64,000 nucleotides of DNA from Calycina herbarum. Taxonomy: Eukaryota; Ascomycota; Leotiomycetes; Helotiales; Pezizellaceae. Numbering within the stretch: position 1 is the stretch's first letter; each line of letters begins with the position of its first letter. Below, piece by piece: positions 25,787-38,416 of the stretch. The position numbers and the translations under genes were made by a program. Location of the stretch: contig LLEY01000062.1 of assembly GCA_001414485.1 (NCBI GenBank), positions 124,001-188,000 of the forward strand, in the 5' to 3' direction. Under the pieces are notes generated by a model that worked only from the letters and a program-made list of their open reading frames with translations, did no database searches and was not told where the DNA came from.

Positions 25787-26331
25787 ATGGGAAAACTTAT
25801 CAAGAACCACTGGGCTCGTCTCATCATCCTCACCGCAGCAGCCTGTATGTTCCCATCCAATTGCATTTTCTTTCTCATATACTAATACAATTTTCAGATC
25901 AAGTAGCAGCTGGAATCCACGGCTTCTTCTGGCCAAAAATATTCTGGGATTTCCTCACCAAGAACCTCGACGGAGCAGTGAAACCCATCCCCGCACTGCA
26001 AATAATCAACGTCGTCTTTGGAATCATCATGTTCGCCTGGGAATGGCCCTTGGGATTCATCGCCGGCTCGGCGATGCACAGGAGTATTGAGAGTCGACTG
26101 GTGGCTTTACCTATGGTTGCTCTGGCGGCGGCTTTGTTGTATCAGGGGTCCAATGCGGCGATTTATTACGTGGTGGGCATGATTGTGTATTTTTGGGCTT
26201 ATAGCGAGGGAGAGGTATGTTTATTTTCCCATCCAGCCAACTTGCTACTCTTACTAATTATGATGCAGGTTGTTGTTGCCAAACCTTGGTCTCTTCCTCC
26301 CCGCGCTGGCTCTAGGACCGGAAAGGTATAA
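25787..26331 (+). CDS. Small multi-pass membrane protein (DUF7727-type)
   Basis: Three exons, 25787-25844, 25898-26214 and 26269-26331, give 145 residues. The introns are 53 and 54 bp with GTATGT donors and CAG acceptors. The protein starts MGKLIKNHWARLIILTAAAYQ and has three to four hydrophobic segments (IILTAAAYQVAAGIHGFFWP, IINVVFGIIMFAWEWPLGFI, ALPMVALAAALLYQGSNAAI, YYVVGMIVYFWAY), ending in a basic tail KPWSLPPRAGSRTGKV. I associate this pattern with a fungal family of unknown function labelled DUF7727, from memory. It is probably in an internal membrane or the plasma membrane. The upstream DNA is long and C/T-rich, so a long leader is likely. Confidence 0.85.
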
Positions 26332-29188
26332 TCGATTTCCACCTCCTTCTCGATTTCACTTTACCACACGATTACGACACGATGCTGCACGCTTGCTCTT
26401 CCCTCTCTCTCCTGGCGATTTTGGGGCCAGGTGGTCCATTGTGGGTTGGTGGTCTGGACATAGACTACCTACCTCCATCATGGCCTAGACATTGAAAGCT
26501 GTTCTCGCAGCTTGTATGTATATACCCAAAACAGAAACAGAACCGAAGAAAAAAAGATATACAACAGACGCATTTCATATGCAGTGATGATGGCCAAGGA
26601 TTGGTCGTTGGGTTGGAGGTTGGGGGAATAACGGGTGTTTTAGCATCAGCGAATGGCGTTGTTTTTTGAGGCAAGAGAAGACTCATCCTATTTTTACTTA
26701 CTATAACTTTTATATACCTTTTTCTCTTTTTATTATTATTCGGAGCATGGTGGGAGTGGGGGATAGATGAGGAGCCACCTATCTAGATACTATATTTAGT
26801 TTGATAGTTAATGTTATGTTGAATGAACATATGATCTGTATCTCCCTTGGTTTGCTTGTATGAAGTGCCTTGTGTGAGTGATAGACGGAAAGTGTGATGA
26901 GATGTGGCGAGTGATTGTGTGAGGCGTGGCTGACTATTCTGGGCGCGTAGTGTGATATGACTTGAGCTTAACTCTGAAGTTACCTTTTGACATATGCCGC
27001 CGAGCTGAGCTGAGAGCGGTTAGCGTGTTAGAGGCTTGGAAGTATCTGTCTCCTCTTCCTTGTTTCACAGTCTTCATCCTGAGTTTATTTTTGGCATCCG
27101 CTGAAACGCAGAGAGTGGGCGTCATTCATGGTGGAAGCTTGAAGTGTAGAAGTCCTTTGTCTCGCCTCATTCTTATTTTTCGTCACCTGTCATTATTTCC
27201 CTCTCCCCCCTATAAATCGCCCCTTCTCTTCTCTTCTCTTCCCTTCCCTCATTCCAAAACACATTGTGATAATAGCTAAAGCTCGGGCGGGTGGTTCGTG
27301 CTCTGCTCTTCTCTTCTCTTCTCCGTATCGTATCCCTCCATAGCTTGTATCTTCTTTCCTTTTTTTTTTTTTGTGACGAGACTTTATGTCTGGACTTTAC
27401 TTGTCGAGTTGGATGAGATGATGCCTGATGAAATTTTTTTGAGAGGCGAATTCTTGGGGTTCTGTTGTTGAGGGCGTGTGTTGTTGATTTCTTTCTTCCC
27501 TGACATGCATTCGATAAAGCTTTGGGATGTTCTTCCGGTAGGGAAATGTCAAAATGGAATTTTTAAACTAGGGTGTCGCGATGAGTTGGTTCATACTCAG
27601 CTGCGAGCGGCTTCGCAAAAACAGTCTTTGGAGAGCTTTTGCAATTCTCAAGATCTCCGGCAGATACAGGATTCCGAATCTGAATCTTGGCGGGGGGTTT
27701 ATATCGTTGCGTAGGTGCTCGAACCATGAACAAAGTGTTTTTTTTAAAAGATGAACCTGTGCTAGATGTGGCACCTTGCTGGTGAGAGGAGGTGATAGTC
27801 AGGATCACGATGGGTAGACTGGAAAAGTTTGAATTGAGGATGGGACTGGAATTGAGGTGTAAAATTACGGGGCAGGGCAGATGTATTTCTGCTCCTTTCT
27901 TACTTACTTTACTATTTACTTGACTTTGCTGCTCTCTCGCCCTCTTCCTTTCCCCTCCATCACGCCAGTCGAAATTATAAGAGATCCTCATCTGAAATTC
28001 ACAAGACGTGATCGATTACCACGCCTTCGGTATACCACGTGTGAGGAGAAAGAACTTTGATTCCTTGGTTACTAACTAGCTGTTGACCTCGGGGAAAACC
28101 AAGTACTATTTTTATTTTTTTGGTTGGGTTATGAGAAATATGCAGATTTCTTCATCGCTTGATTGAGTATTTACTATCGGAAGGTCTGGTAGTGTTGATT
28201 CGGAATCATTCATTCGCTGAACTCTTTGTATATTTTTTTGTCGAGAAGTGAGTAGAGACGTTTTTTGTTGAGAGGGAAAGGCCTTGGGGAACTTGGGTTA
28301 CTGAGTTGAGCGAGTTGGGGAAAGGAAAGGAAAGGAAAGGAAACAGAGGTACTTAGCATCAACGTCAAGAAGTTATAGTCCATAGGTCCAGAGTTTGTTT
28401 AGAAGTTATTTCTACTTTCTTCTGTGAGTTTGGGGAATAGAATCGGAGTGTTTTCCGAAGAAGATTGAGTGGGTTCTGTTACTAGAAAGAAGCTGGCAAG
28501 AGTTTGCCAGTGAAACTCTAATCATGTAGAGAAGTATATATATCCCTCTAAGGTTCCAATAACATCGACTTGTAACAATCACAATCACCATCTACCGTCA
28601 CTGCTCCAACGACATTACTTCCGTGTTCTCTCTAGTAAAATATCTGGCTTATAAATTGGGAGGAGAATGAAGCAAGAAAGAAAGAAAGAAAGTGAGATTT
28701 TATTGGTAGGTATTAGATAGCCTATCTGTTTGAAGAGACTTACTAAGTTGTAGGCCTCGGTATTTATTGTTGACATCAGAAACAAAATGATTTTAGTTGC
28801 CGGTTTATTTAGTTAGTAGAACCCGGAGAAGTGTCAGATAGTACGTGTAGCCTGGGTAATAAACGATTCTACTAGTGGAATAGGCAAAGTAAGCTTCGTT
28901 TTGCGAAGTGGATAATATTTTCAACGTCTCCAGTACTCTGATAAGAACACTTTCACGTTTTAGTGGCATCGCGGAACCTACCTCTCTCTAACTGCTAGCT
29001 TGTGCTGCCAATTTCTATGATGTTCGCTAGCGCTTATTACTAAATTGACCATGCCCCTCCTCAATGTGTAGCGTCAACCCTGCACATATCCACCAACCAC
29101 GCATTTAGGGTTGACTTTTCACTCGGAACAACTTCAGATAAGTTAACATAAACATGAGTCAGAAACTGGATTAGCTCATTTCCAAACG
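26332..29188. other. Intergenic, simple repeats only
   Basis: About 2.9 kb with no supported gene. It holds a TTCTCTTCTC run near 27230-27245, a T-run at 27360-27373, (GGAAA)n near 28319-28343 and (AAAG)n near 28676-28691. A TATAAAT followed by CT-rich DNA at 27210-27250 resembles a fungal promoter, but no convincing coding frame follows. Confidence 0.45.
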
Positions 29189-31048
29189 ATGGCTTTAAAT
29201 TCAAACAACGTATATTTACAACCCACTTCTCGGGGATGAAGCTCTACGCTTACTCCATATAAACCCCGGAACCGGGAACGAACCAATCCACTGCACCATA
29301 TCCCACACTTCTCTTCAGAATCCACCGAGCTACCACGCACTGTCATACACGTGGGGTGAACCCCTAGAGACTCATCAGATATTTATCAATGACCATTCCT
29401 ACCATGTGACCGAAAACCTCGCAGCAGCATTGTTATACCTCCAGCAAGCAGATTCATGCGGAGCATATTGGATTGATCGCATATGCATCGACCAATGTAA
29501 TCTCCTGGAGCAAAATCAACAAGTTGCCCAAATGCGACGGATCTACGAAAGTGCGACAAATGTTGATATATGGCTTGGGAATGGGTTACCTTCAAGTATT
29601 TCGATCATGCAGATGGAGAAATTGACTCACCTCCTCATGGAACGAGATCTGGAGTCCAAGATACGAAGCGATTCGAAGCTTAAGGAAGCTATCGAGGCTG
29701 TTTATCAAGCTGTCTCGGGCTCACTTGGTGATGTCCACTTGGGGGATTCGGTATTCGCACCTATCATCGACTTTCTCAGCCTTCCATGGTGGACGCGGAT
29801 CTGGATCAAACAAGAGCTAGCTGTTGCTTCCACTGCAGCCTTTATTTGTAATGCTGTGAGATTGGATTGGAAAAGTGTTCATCTCAGTATCGCCGCTCTT
29901 CGCTATCTCATCATACGCGGGACTATTGATCCCAGAGTTGAAAGCAATATCCGATTTGCGAACCTCATCATTCGAAGAGGTTTTACATTAAGACTTAAAG
30001 AGGAAGTGATGCCAATTCGGAAGAAGAGTCTGTTAGGCCTCGTCTGCCGACACGCAAGGAGTCCTATTGCCGAAGCAACAAATCCGAGTGACAGGATATA
30101 TGGATTCCTAGGGATTGCGAGCGATGTTTTGGGGATTGTACCGAATTACGGGATGGAAACTAGGGAACTTTATTGTTTGTTTGCCAAAGCTCAGATTTGA
30201 AAATATGAGGGGAGTAGGAGGAGACTTTCGATTTTGTCCTTTCATAATGAAGGGATTGGCGAAAGAATTCTGGGTCTTCCTTCTTGGGCCCCCGATTTTG
30301 TGATGAGAGATGGGAATCCCATGGCAAGCATCGGGCCCGAGAATGCGCAACGTTGGTATGCTTCGGGAGTAGGTGTTATGCCTCAGTTGCCAATACCATT
30401 TGATAGTGTCCCTGAAGTACTTCCAGTTCCGGGAATTTGTTTTGGTCGCGTGGAAAATTTGGGACCTAGTGGCACCATCGCTAAACTCAATGACGAAGGT
30501 AAGATCCAGAATACAAGCAAGACAGAGCTGTTTCACAGATGCCATGAGTTAGCACTGAGAGTGGAGGAGCTTATCAACGTCAATCTCGCAACAAATAGGG
30601 AAGTGATTGTGAACCAAGTTTGGAGAAGCTTGATTCAGGATATTGGGTTTGCGAGTACCTCGTCAAATCTCATCAGAACAAGAGCAGAGAGTTCTATACT
30701 ATTGCAATACCAGGTTCTTCGAGGACTGGAGTCACCTCCCACTGATTTCATGCCGGATTGTGAGGAAGATGAAAGACGAATTGCTTTTACTCGTCGCTGT
30801 GTGCAGGAGATGCGTTCGAGACTTCACCGGTCTCGGTTATTTTTATCAAGTAATGGCTACTTGGGAACGGGTTCTGAGAAGTTGCGAAAAGGGAGATGTT
30901 GTGTGTATTGATGGGAGCCGAGGTACCCTTTGCACTGAGACGAGATGGGAGAGGTTACAGGGTTGTCTGTGGACTTTACACGTTTGGTTTTATGGATGGG
31001 GAAGCGCTTACGAGTGGTAACAAGATGGAAGTGTTCGAATTAGTTTGA
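29189..31048 (+). pseudogene. HET-domain (heterokaryon incompatibility) pseudogene
   Basis: HET-domain proteins trigger cell death after fusion of unlike fungal strains. The domain is plain in frame from 29217: YNPLLGDEALRLLHINPG, YHALSYTWGEP, YWIDRICIDQCNLLEQNQQV, WWTRIWIKQELAVAS. The gene is broken in at least three places. The only nearby ATG (29189) is one base out of frame with the domain, and the domain frame has a TAA at 29196. An in-frame TGA interrupts at 30198-30200, between LYCLFAKAQI and KYEGSRRRLSILSF. Near 30890-30910 the C-terminal conserved stretch (GDVVC...MGAEVPFALRRDG...GFMDGEA) is split over three frames, ending at TGA 31046-31048. The rest is well kept, so the loss looks fairly recent. 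Sequencing error could explain one break, not all. Confidence 0.85.
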
Positions 31049-31276
31049 TGAGTGCAGTCTAAAAGGTTTACGAAAGAGAATATATTGTTTTCTCTTAGAA
31101 GATGAACTGGACAACAATCATTTCCCCAGGTCCAGAGCCCAAATCCCCTGGCAAGTTTTAGTACTACAAGTTCGTAATTGCACAAGGTTAAGCCTTTACA
31201 TCCCGAGGAAAGCTTGGATATGGAAACTTGAAGCGTTAAATCTCCCTCCCTCTCACCGCCAGCAATTCCAAGCGTT

Positions 31277-33233
31277 TCAGCTTCCTAAAGTGCTTCTTGG
31301 TATTCGAAAAATGAACACTGCTAGCGAAGCGAGCAAGAAAATAACCCCAGTAATTATGAATGGCAGCCCTGTAAGCACACCACCTACTTTCATGCCAAAA
31401 CGAAAGCTGCTTGCAAGCATTGGACCGTTTATCAAACTGCCTATCATCTCGCTGATAGCCAAAACGTTATATAACATCCCAATATGAGCTGGGTCCACGA
31501 GAGAAGTTGCCAGACTCAGGATAACGGGAACGAAACCGTGACCCAAAGCAAAAAGAGTGAGACCTGTGGTATTGAGAGTCAGGAAAGAATGAATTGGGAA
31601 ACATGGGGGGTAGAGGTACCAATAATCATCAATGGTGCTTGCGGAGCTAGTCCCGTAGCCAGGGTGCCCAGAGCCATAAAAACAGTACTCGCTCGCAATA
31701 GCCAAAGATCCTTCGCCTGCGCATCACAATATCTGTATTTCAATAGAAGAAAGCTAATTCCAGGTAGAATTACAATCAGAAGGATAAGGTTTACGACAGC
31801 GCGGTATGAAAGCAGGAATCCTGCTTGGGATATCTGCCAACCGTACCGTCTAGACACATATTGTAGTAAAAACTCAGACGAGGATCGGTAGAGGGTACCA
31901 ACAGAGAATACGACTACCAGCAACACCAGTTGAGGCGATGCCCATATAAAGCGTAGGTCTTTGAATCGTGAGATCAGATCTCCTTTGGTATCTCGCCAAA
32001 AATTCTTGTCCGGGTCGTGATCGAGTTGGGGGTTGTCGTCTAATGAAGAGATATAATTCTGACTGTGTTTGTGGAAAGTGACCGTCTCTGGGAGAATTGT
32101 GAGAACTACCAAAACGCTAATGAAGATCCCTCCGAGTCCCAATTGTGCTGGTAGCCATGGATTCCTCTGCATAAGTAATGAGCTAAGCGGTGATAGGAAG
32201 ATTTCCCCCACGAGTGCTACGGCGTTGAGGCGGAAGAAGTTTGATGCTCTAGTGGATAGAATTAGCCGCTCGAATTAAGACACATGTTTATTTTTCCGAA
32301 GTGCTTTGCAAGAGAAGTAGGCCTTGCTCTCCGGCATCTACTTTAATTTTAAATTGTTTGAAACAGTCTAGAACAATTGCAATTATTGTATGAGAGGGTT
32401 TAGAAGAATTAGAAAGTTGATTTCTCGATTCTCCGAACTCCTCTGAAACAATATTATCAATTATGCGAGAATAGTCGCATATTAAGGTGGAAGGGTGCCG
32501 GAGAGTAATGACAGGGCATCTTACCTCTGATCGTCGGTTGATATATCTGAGATCACTACAAAAACCATAGTGAGCCCTATAGCTTGGCCTCCTCCAATTA
32601 AGTAGATGACTGAAGACAGCCATGTCAATTTAACAGGTAACACATCTGACCAGAATACTAAAATATGGCAATTAGAGTAGTATCTGAGTATGTGCACTAG
32701 ATGAAGAGCAGCTCACAAACGACCTGAATCCACGCCGCTCCCATTGACATCCCGAACAATGACAAAGCTAAAACTGGACGACGTCCATATTGGTCCGCGA
32801 GGGAGCCATATAAAATGCCGAGAAGAATAGCTGTGATCATGGTCAGTTGACTCAAGTCAAAGTCTTGTTAGAGCAAATATCTTCACGCACCTGGTAAGCA
32901 GTCTAGAAATTGCTGCGAGCCTATCAACGAAGCCAATGCGCTTTGAACCGGTTCAATCTTGCAATCGCTCCCAGTCTCCCATATCGAGCCATAATAATTT
33001 TTACAAATAGCTAGTTCCTTGAGTTGCGTAATTGGTGCAATAAGCAGAAAGTTGGAGCCGGAGGCTAACAAGACAACCAGAATACCAATGCGAAAAGCCA
33101 ATTTTGCCTGCTTGTTGTCACCGAGACCAGAGGGAATATCAGATTGGAGTGACGCCGGAGGAGACGGAAGCAATGGGGATGCCTCGGAGGTTGCGTTGAT
33201 TTGAGGACGTATGGCTCTCGTGTCTGTCGCCAT
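31277..33233 (-). CDS. MFS transporter, 12 membrane segments
   Basis: Major facilitator superfamily carrier, probably in the plasma membrane; substrate unknown. Five exons, 33233-32891, 32830-32717, 32657-32525, 32248-31620 and 31563-31277, give 501 residues. Intron 3 (276 bp) is unusually long; the others are 56-60 bp. Twelve hydrophobic segments can be counted. The motif-A signature between segments 2 and 3 is present (YGSLADQYGRRP). The N-terminus is cytosolic, with MATDTRAIRPQINATSEASP. The apparent frame break near 31600 is an intron: LMIIG joins LTLFALGHGF across GTACCT...CACAG. A second ATG at 33287 would add 18 residues; the inner one is chosen because the added part lacks family character. 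The gene is convergent with the HET pseudogene. It resembles fungal multidrug-type MFS proteins, but that is only inference. Confidence 0.88.
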
Positions 33234-35187
33234 CTTTGCAGTCGTGTGGTGGGTGTACAAAGAAACGAATATCGGTCGTGAGGTCACTAGCCAAGTTAAT
33301 TCTGATTACTCTTTAATCGTCTTCTGCAGTTGTCCAGCTTACAAAAGGATGTACCCACATGTTGGTTCTTAAGCGAGGACTGGACGTTGATTGGTGGAGA
33401 ATTCAACAGAGCACCCCTGAATGCCGTTGGAACTTACATGGGGTGCCACTCAATTCCCCCACAACACAGTATCAGCCCAAACCTATGAAATGTAGTCAAG
33501 TTTCGACATACCAACATTGGTTACGTGCTCAAGAAAAGCGAAGACAGCAGAACTCCAACTCAATGCCGCGTTCCATCTTAACGTTCAGAACAGTTAGCAT
33601 AATTAAAAGATATTGTCCGAGAAGTTTTCAAAGAATCAACAACTCAATCGTTTTAATTCTCCTGAACCTTCTCAAAAAATACATCTAATTGTCCTAAACT
33701 ATTCGGTAGGCCACTTAGAGTCCCTGCACGACACGATAAGAAGCCTTCGAATTGCAGGCACTTCATGGAAAGACTGAAGAAGACAAGAACAACAGACCTC
33801 GACTCGTTCTCACGGCCTTCCTCCACCGCTAGTCTTGAAGACCACATTAAGCGAGAGATTGCTCGCATCTTAGGCATTTCTAATGATTTGGCGAGCTTTA
33901 CTCTCCATCATTTACATTTTTGTCACGCACTATAGAATCTTCCCAACTAACTAACTACAATAGTATTTCTCGACGTGAGCCTTTCGTAGTCCCCGAATCT
34001 TTGAATGGCCCTCACCCGGAGTTCTGTTTTGTAGAGCTGGATCCAGTTTATATGTCTTTCGCCTAGGCGAGAGGCAATAAAATCAACTACCCGAGCCCCG
34101 TAGGGGAAATTACTCTTGCTATTACAAACCACCAGTGCAGGCTCTTGGAATGATCCCCAACCCGTTTGGAATCATGTAAGACCACTTATAACTACCATAT
34201 CCATACCTTCAGTTCTCCCATCTACAAAGGATGTCAAGATACAAGGGCTAATATGTATTGAGTGCCACGGCGGGATCGGCCTCAGGCTGCCCACACACCA
34301 AATTTACTACTGTAAAATGTGGTGCTCACAAAATCTACGATTCTAAGGTGTTATACAACGGAGAGCTTCCATCTTCTTCACAGATTATTAACTTGCCATT
34401 TCTCCTTCGCATCAAGTTGTTTTGGTCTTATTTGGACGTGTGGTAACTTATAATATATTTATAAAAAGTAAGTGTTTTGGTGAGATTTCGTTAAAAAGAG
34501 TACTGCGCTTGGTCCGTGGCACTCAATACATATTAGCCCTTGTACGTAAAAGTGAATTCCAAACATTTTAATTCTCGAATTTGATTGTTCTAATTCGCCT
34601 CGTATAATCTTCTCGTAGAGTGGGTGCGGGAGAGTAATACCCGAACCTCTTACATCTCCAAGCCGGAAGAGGGAAACCAATCCGTTGACTTTATCCAACA
34701 TCCAGTAAATCTCCGACTCACATCTGTTTCAACCCCTGAAAGCAATGGTACAAGACTATACGTCTTTTATACCATCAAGATATCGCAGCGTGGAGTTAAC
34801 TTTCATACATGGAAAACATTCACATCCTCCCACCACTCATCACTCACTACTCCATAACCTCTCAACACCCATCAAATACCGAGCCAAAAATGATAAAATT
34901 TCCTGTCTCGTGGTCTCATGAAGTAGAATACACTCATCTATCTCTTCCCTCCAAAAGAAAGATCCCAAAATACCCCTCTCATTTCCGGCTAGCCCATTTA
35001 TCTCCCTCCCCCTCCCCTTCCATAACCTCTCATCAATCCATCAATCCATCCATAAACCCATGAAACCGATTCCCTAACAACCAATACACCATTTATAACC
35101 CAATGCCCAAAGAATAAATACTGATTCCAAAAAAAAGTTAAACCCATACCATCTCACCCCTCCGAGCCGCGGAAACATCCCCCCATC
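33234..35187. other. Intergenic with one MITE
   Basis: About 2 kb between the MFS gene start and the end of the RhoGEF gene. It contains a 301 bp MITE (34242-34542). The open frames here are short and unconvincing; two of them carry the same short peptide only because they read through the two arms of the MITE's inverted repeat. Confidence 0.5.
34242..34542. mobile_element. MITE, family B (301 bp, perfect 29 bp inverted ends)
   Basis: The left end 34242-34270 begins CAAGGGCTAATATG and its exact reverse complement ends the element at 34514-34542. Both are flanked by TA (34240-34241 and 34543-34544), the duplication made by Tc1/mariner/pogo-type transposases. There is no coding capacity. The ends are identical over 29 bp, unlike the mutated transposons elsewhere in the window, which suggests a younger insertion or one too short to attract RIP. 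Confidence 0.85.
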
Positions 35188-38100
35188 TTAACGAAAAAAA
35201 CTCCGGATCCCCTCCGGAACAATCCGACTACTTTTAACAAACCCCCGATTCTTCTTAACAGGTTTCTGCTGTGAAGACGGCGGAACAGGAAGAACATGCA
35301 CGCCCACATTCTCCTTCTCCTCAACCAACATATCGGGGACGCTCGCGAGACTAGGTGCTGCTCGGTTTGCGCTATTCTGTCCGAAGCTATTCGCACTCGA
35401 TGTTCGAAGTGGAGGGGTAATGATCCTCTTGCCATCTTGAATCCAACTCTTCTTCGTCAATGTAGCCACCCTTCTCAACGTGCTGGCGGGACTTCCATGC
35501 GATCCACTTCGTAAACCTGGGAGAGTATCAAAGGAGCCGGTTCGGAGATTCTCTTTGAATTCTTTTTCATCTTGGATAATGGAGAGTCGTGAACTTATCA
35601 AGTCATCTGGCTCGTGGACGTTTGTGATTTCGCTTGAGTTTGGGTCACGATGCGGGGAGGTGGTGTCGTTGTCAGTTTCATCATCCGTCATCTTCTGTAA
35701 ACTTGCTATGCTGCCAGATCGCTTTGTGAAGTTACTCGTAATACTTGCAACACTAAGCTTGCGCATCATTGAACTGGCTGATGCCCGAACAAGGTGTTCA
35801 CTGCGAGCTCGGCCACTCATCCCGGGGTAAGGAAGGATGTCTCGAGTCCAGACATCAGCGAGTAATCCTTCTAGTTTTATCCGTTCGGCGCGAGCAGAGG
35901 CAATGATCGGGATGCGATTTGTCGTGAGAAGAGATTGTGATCTATTGATATTCGTGGATGAGGCTGATTCTTTGAATGCATTTGTGTTTTTTATTATGAC
36001 TTGGCAAAGCCCTGACATTGGACCAACTGTGGTTGCTCTATGAATTGATAATCTTCTGGCGATGGTGCCTTAAAAAGTCAGCAAAATCGTAAGAGTATTA
36101 GCTCACAAGATTAATGAACTTACCTGGCTTTCCAAAAACTGTGCCCATTGACTTGATAGGAAGTGTTAAAGATGTAAGTATAGCCTGCTCCCCTGCATCG
36201 AGTGGATCTTTGCATGAGTGATCTGTCAAACGACTTCGCCATTCCAACTCTTCCTTTGGAGAACATGCGCTCATGGTGATCTCGTACAATTGATGGTCGC
36301 ACTCAAAGACCAGCTTCCATGAGAATGGAACTGTATGGCATTGCAGTCCTATAGCACGTGTCAGATTTTAGGATTCATTGATGAGACTCCTGGTTAATTG
36401 AACTAACCTCGTCCATTGTCAACTTCTTCAATTCTAAGTTCATGAAGGGCAACGCATGCTTGAATGGTATAGACTTGATCCAATTTCGTAGTCGAGGCTA
36501 GGATGAGAAAGTCACGGTAGAGTAAGCTGATCAAGTATTGTCCATCGGCCCCGTCTTTCGTTTGCCAAGAGACATGGAGGACACCACAGAGATGGACTCT
36601 TCCAAGAGAACGAATTGCACTTTTGGAGCGGGCGTCAGGCTGTGAGAATGTTAGTATTTTGTTTCAATCTATGGATACAAGATTGGTGTACCCTGTCTGG
36701 GAAAATAAGCCGATCTTGGAGGAGCCAAGATTTTTCCATGATAACTTTCATGCGTGGGTCATCGGTAGCTCTGTTGATCTCTGTTGTTGCTTCCCGGAGT
36801 CGAATCAAGACATTCTCAATCACACCGTGTGAATCAGGGCAATCAACGACCGGCGTTTGCTTCAAAAGTTCGGCAAATAGAAGCGGATACTTGCAAACTC
36901 TCTGTATGGGCTACAATGTTGTTAGAAGACTGCGACTTTATCTGAGGAAATGGCTAACCTTAACAAGCAAGTCACCAATGGTGAGAGATTTCTTTGACCC
37001 CATTTGTTGATTGTTAATCGAAGCTAAAGAGGAAGCGAGTGCTTCGAGTCCTTTCTGATAAACCTCCCATTGTGGAATTGTTCTGTACGTAGAAGCAACA
37101 TCTTTGATCATCATCTCGTATTTGGCACCGTATTCTTCGTAAATAAAGAATCGGCTCATCTTTGGTCAACACCATCAGTATGCGTGCTCAATTAGTATTG
37201 GATTGTATATTTACCTTTTTTGCAAATACATTGGCAACTTCAGCAGCAATCTTTGGTTCCGAAGTCATACCTGGAAGTTTCTGAAGCCAAGCTGGTCCTC
37301 CAGCATTCTCCGGAACAGCATCGAGGCTTCGCCATCTATTATGGCCACCACTGACGGGTGGTGAGAGTGCCGATTCTATACAATCCACCTGTGTGTATTC
37401 GGAATGGGGTACAACTCTGTGTAAATCACCAAGAAGTTCCTCATGAAGCTCGACTATTTCATTGAGATTTCGATTGATGGATGCTCGAAGACTTAATGAC
37501 AGACTGGGAATAGATGCCAAAAGAGTGACATAGACCTATAATGTGTTAGGACCGGCTTGGCCTTGAGAGATGGTAGGAAAGAATGGAATACACATACATT
37601 CATCAAAAATTTCACATCAGCGAGATAGCTTTCTTCACTGCTGATAATCTCCTCCAACACTCGGCGACGTTGCAATAACCGGTTTGTGACAGCTTGATCA
37701 ATCACCGCACCTCGAGCATGGTAGCCACTGTCCTCGGATAGTCGACCGGCATGGGATGTATTGTTGCTGCGGTCGGTTTTGTGATGCCGAGAGGATACTG
37801 CCGTTCTCCTCGAGCGAGGAGCAATGCTAAGACTCGCTAAGCTGATGCTGGCACTCTTTACTGCTGTGACGAAACCAAATGAAGACCCAGAAGAAGATTT
37901 CTTGTGATCAAACTTTCTTTGTGTAACCGGCGAGTCAACATAGTCCCTTTTCAACACGGTATCGGTCGTCTCGCAGCTCACTGTGTTTCTTCTGTGACCT
38001 GCTCGGCGTTGTATAGTCTTGACCCATTTGTTGAATGGAAGTCCTGGTATCTCTGAATCCAAAGGCAAAGAGTGATTTGCAAAATGCTCCGCATCGTCAA

Positions 38101-38416
38101 GAGAAAATCGATGAGTAATTGGTGTTTCTTCGGGTTGAGTGGTTTCGGCGTTGAATGACAATCCTAAAGCGGCTATATTATCCAAAGTGTTCCAGATCTC
38201 ACCACAATCACTGTTGGCAGCTGAACCCCCCACATTTGCGTCCAAATCGACATCGAGGAAGCTGGCCTCGTCCAACGCAGTATTTTCACCAGAAGGAGGA
38301 AGGATTGGCGTTCCCCAGCTGGTCTTTCGGGATATGTGAGAGGAACTCCGCCGAAGTCGTGTTGGGGTTGAGAGACCTGGGTTGGTGACCAGAGAGGGTA
38401 TGGTGGGCAAATCCAT
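35188..38416 (-). CDS. Rho-type guanine nucleotide exchange factor (DH domain, PH-like)
   Basis: Dbl-homology exchange factor expected to activate a Rho/Cdc42-type GTPase at the cell cortex. Seven exons, 38416-37598, 37535-37215, 37159-36959, 36910-36692, 36639-36408, 36348-36124 and 36068-35188, give 965 residues. The first 240 residues are Ser-rich and disordered-looking. The DH domain starts near residue 248 (RRRVLEEIISSEESYLADVKFLM) and includes MSRFFIYEEYGAKYE and the diagnostic LLVKPIQRVCKYPLLFAELL at about 445-465. A PH-like region follows (about 525-660: VHLCGVLHVSWQ..., VPFSWKLVFECDHQLYEITM...EELEWRSRL). The Ser/Thr-rich C-terminal tail ends KSSRIVPEGIRSFFR. The introns are 46-62 bp with clean borders. 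The partner GTPase cannot be told from the sequence. Confidence 0.88.

Noticed and set aside
31560..31625. Apparent frameshift in the MFS gene
   Set aside because: A 56 bp intron with GTACCT donor and CACAG acceptor joins the two frames exactly (MIIG to LTLFALGHGF), so the gene is intact.
29189..33233. HET plus MFS as part of a biosynthetic gene cluster
   Set aside because: No synthase, tailoring enzyme or cluster regulator lies nearby; the HET gene is broken and the flanks are gene-free.
34116..34701. Two open frames carrying the shared peptide QGLICIECHG on opposite strands
   Set aside because: The shared peptide comes from the perfect inverted repeat of the MITE, not from two related genes.
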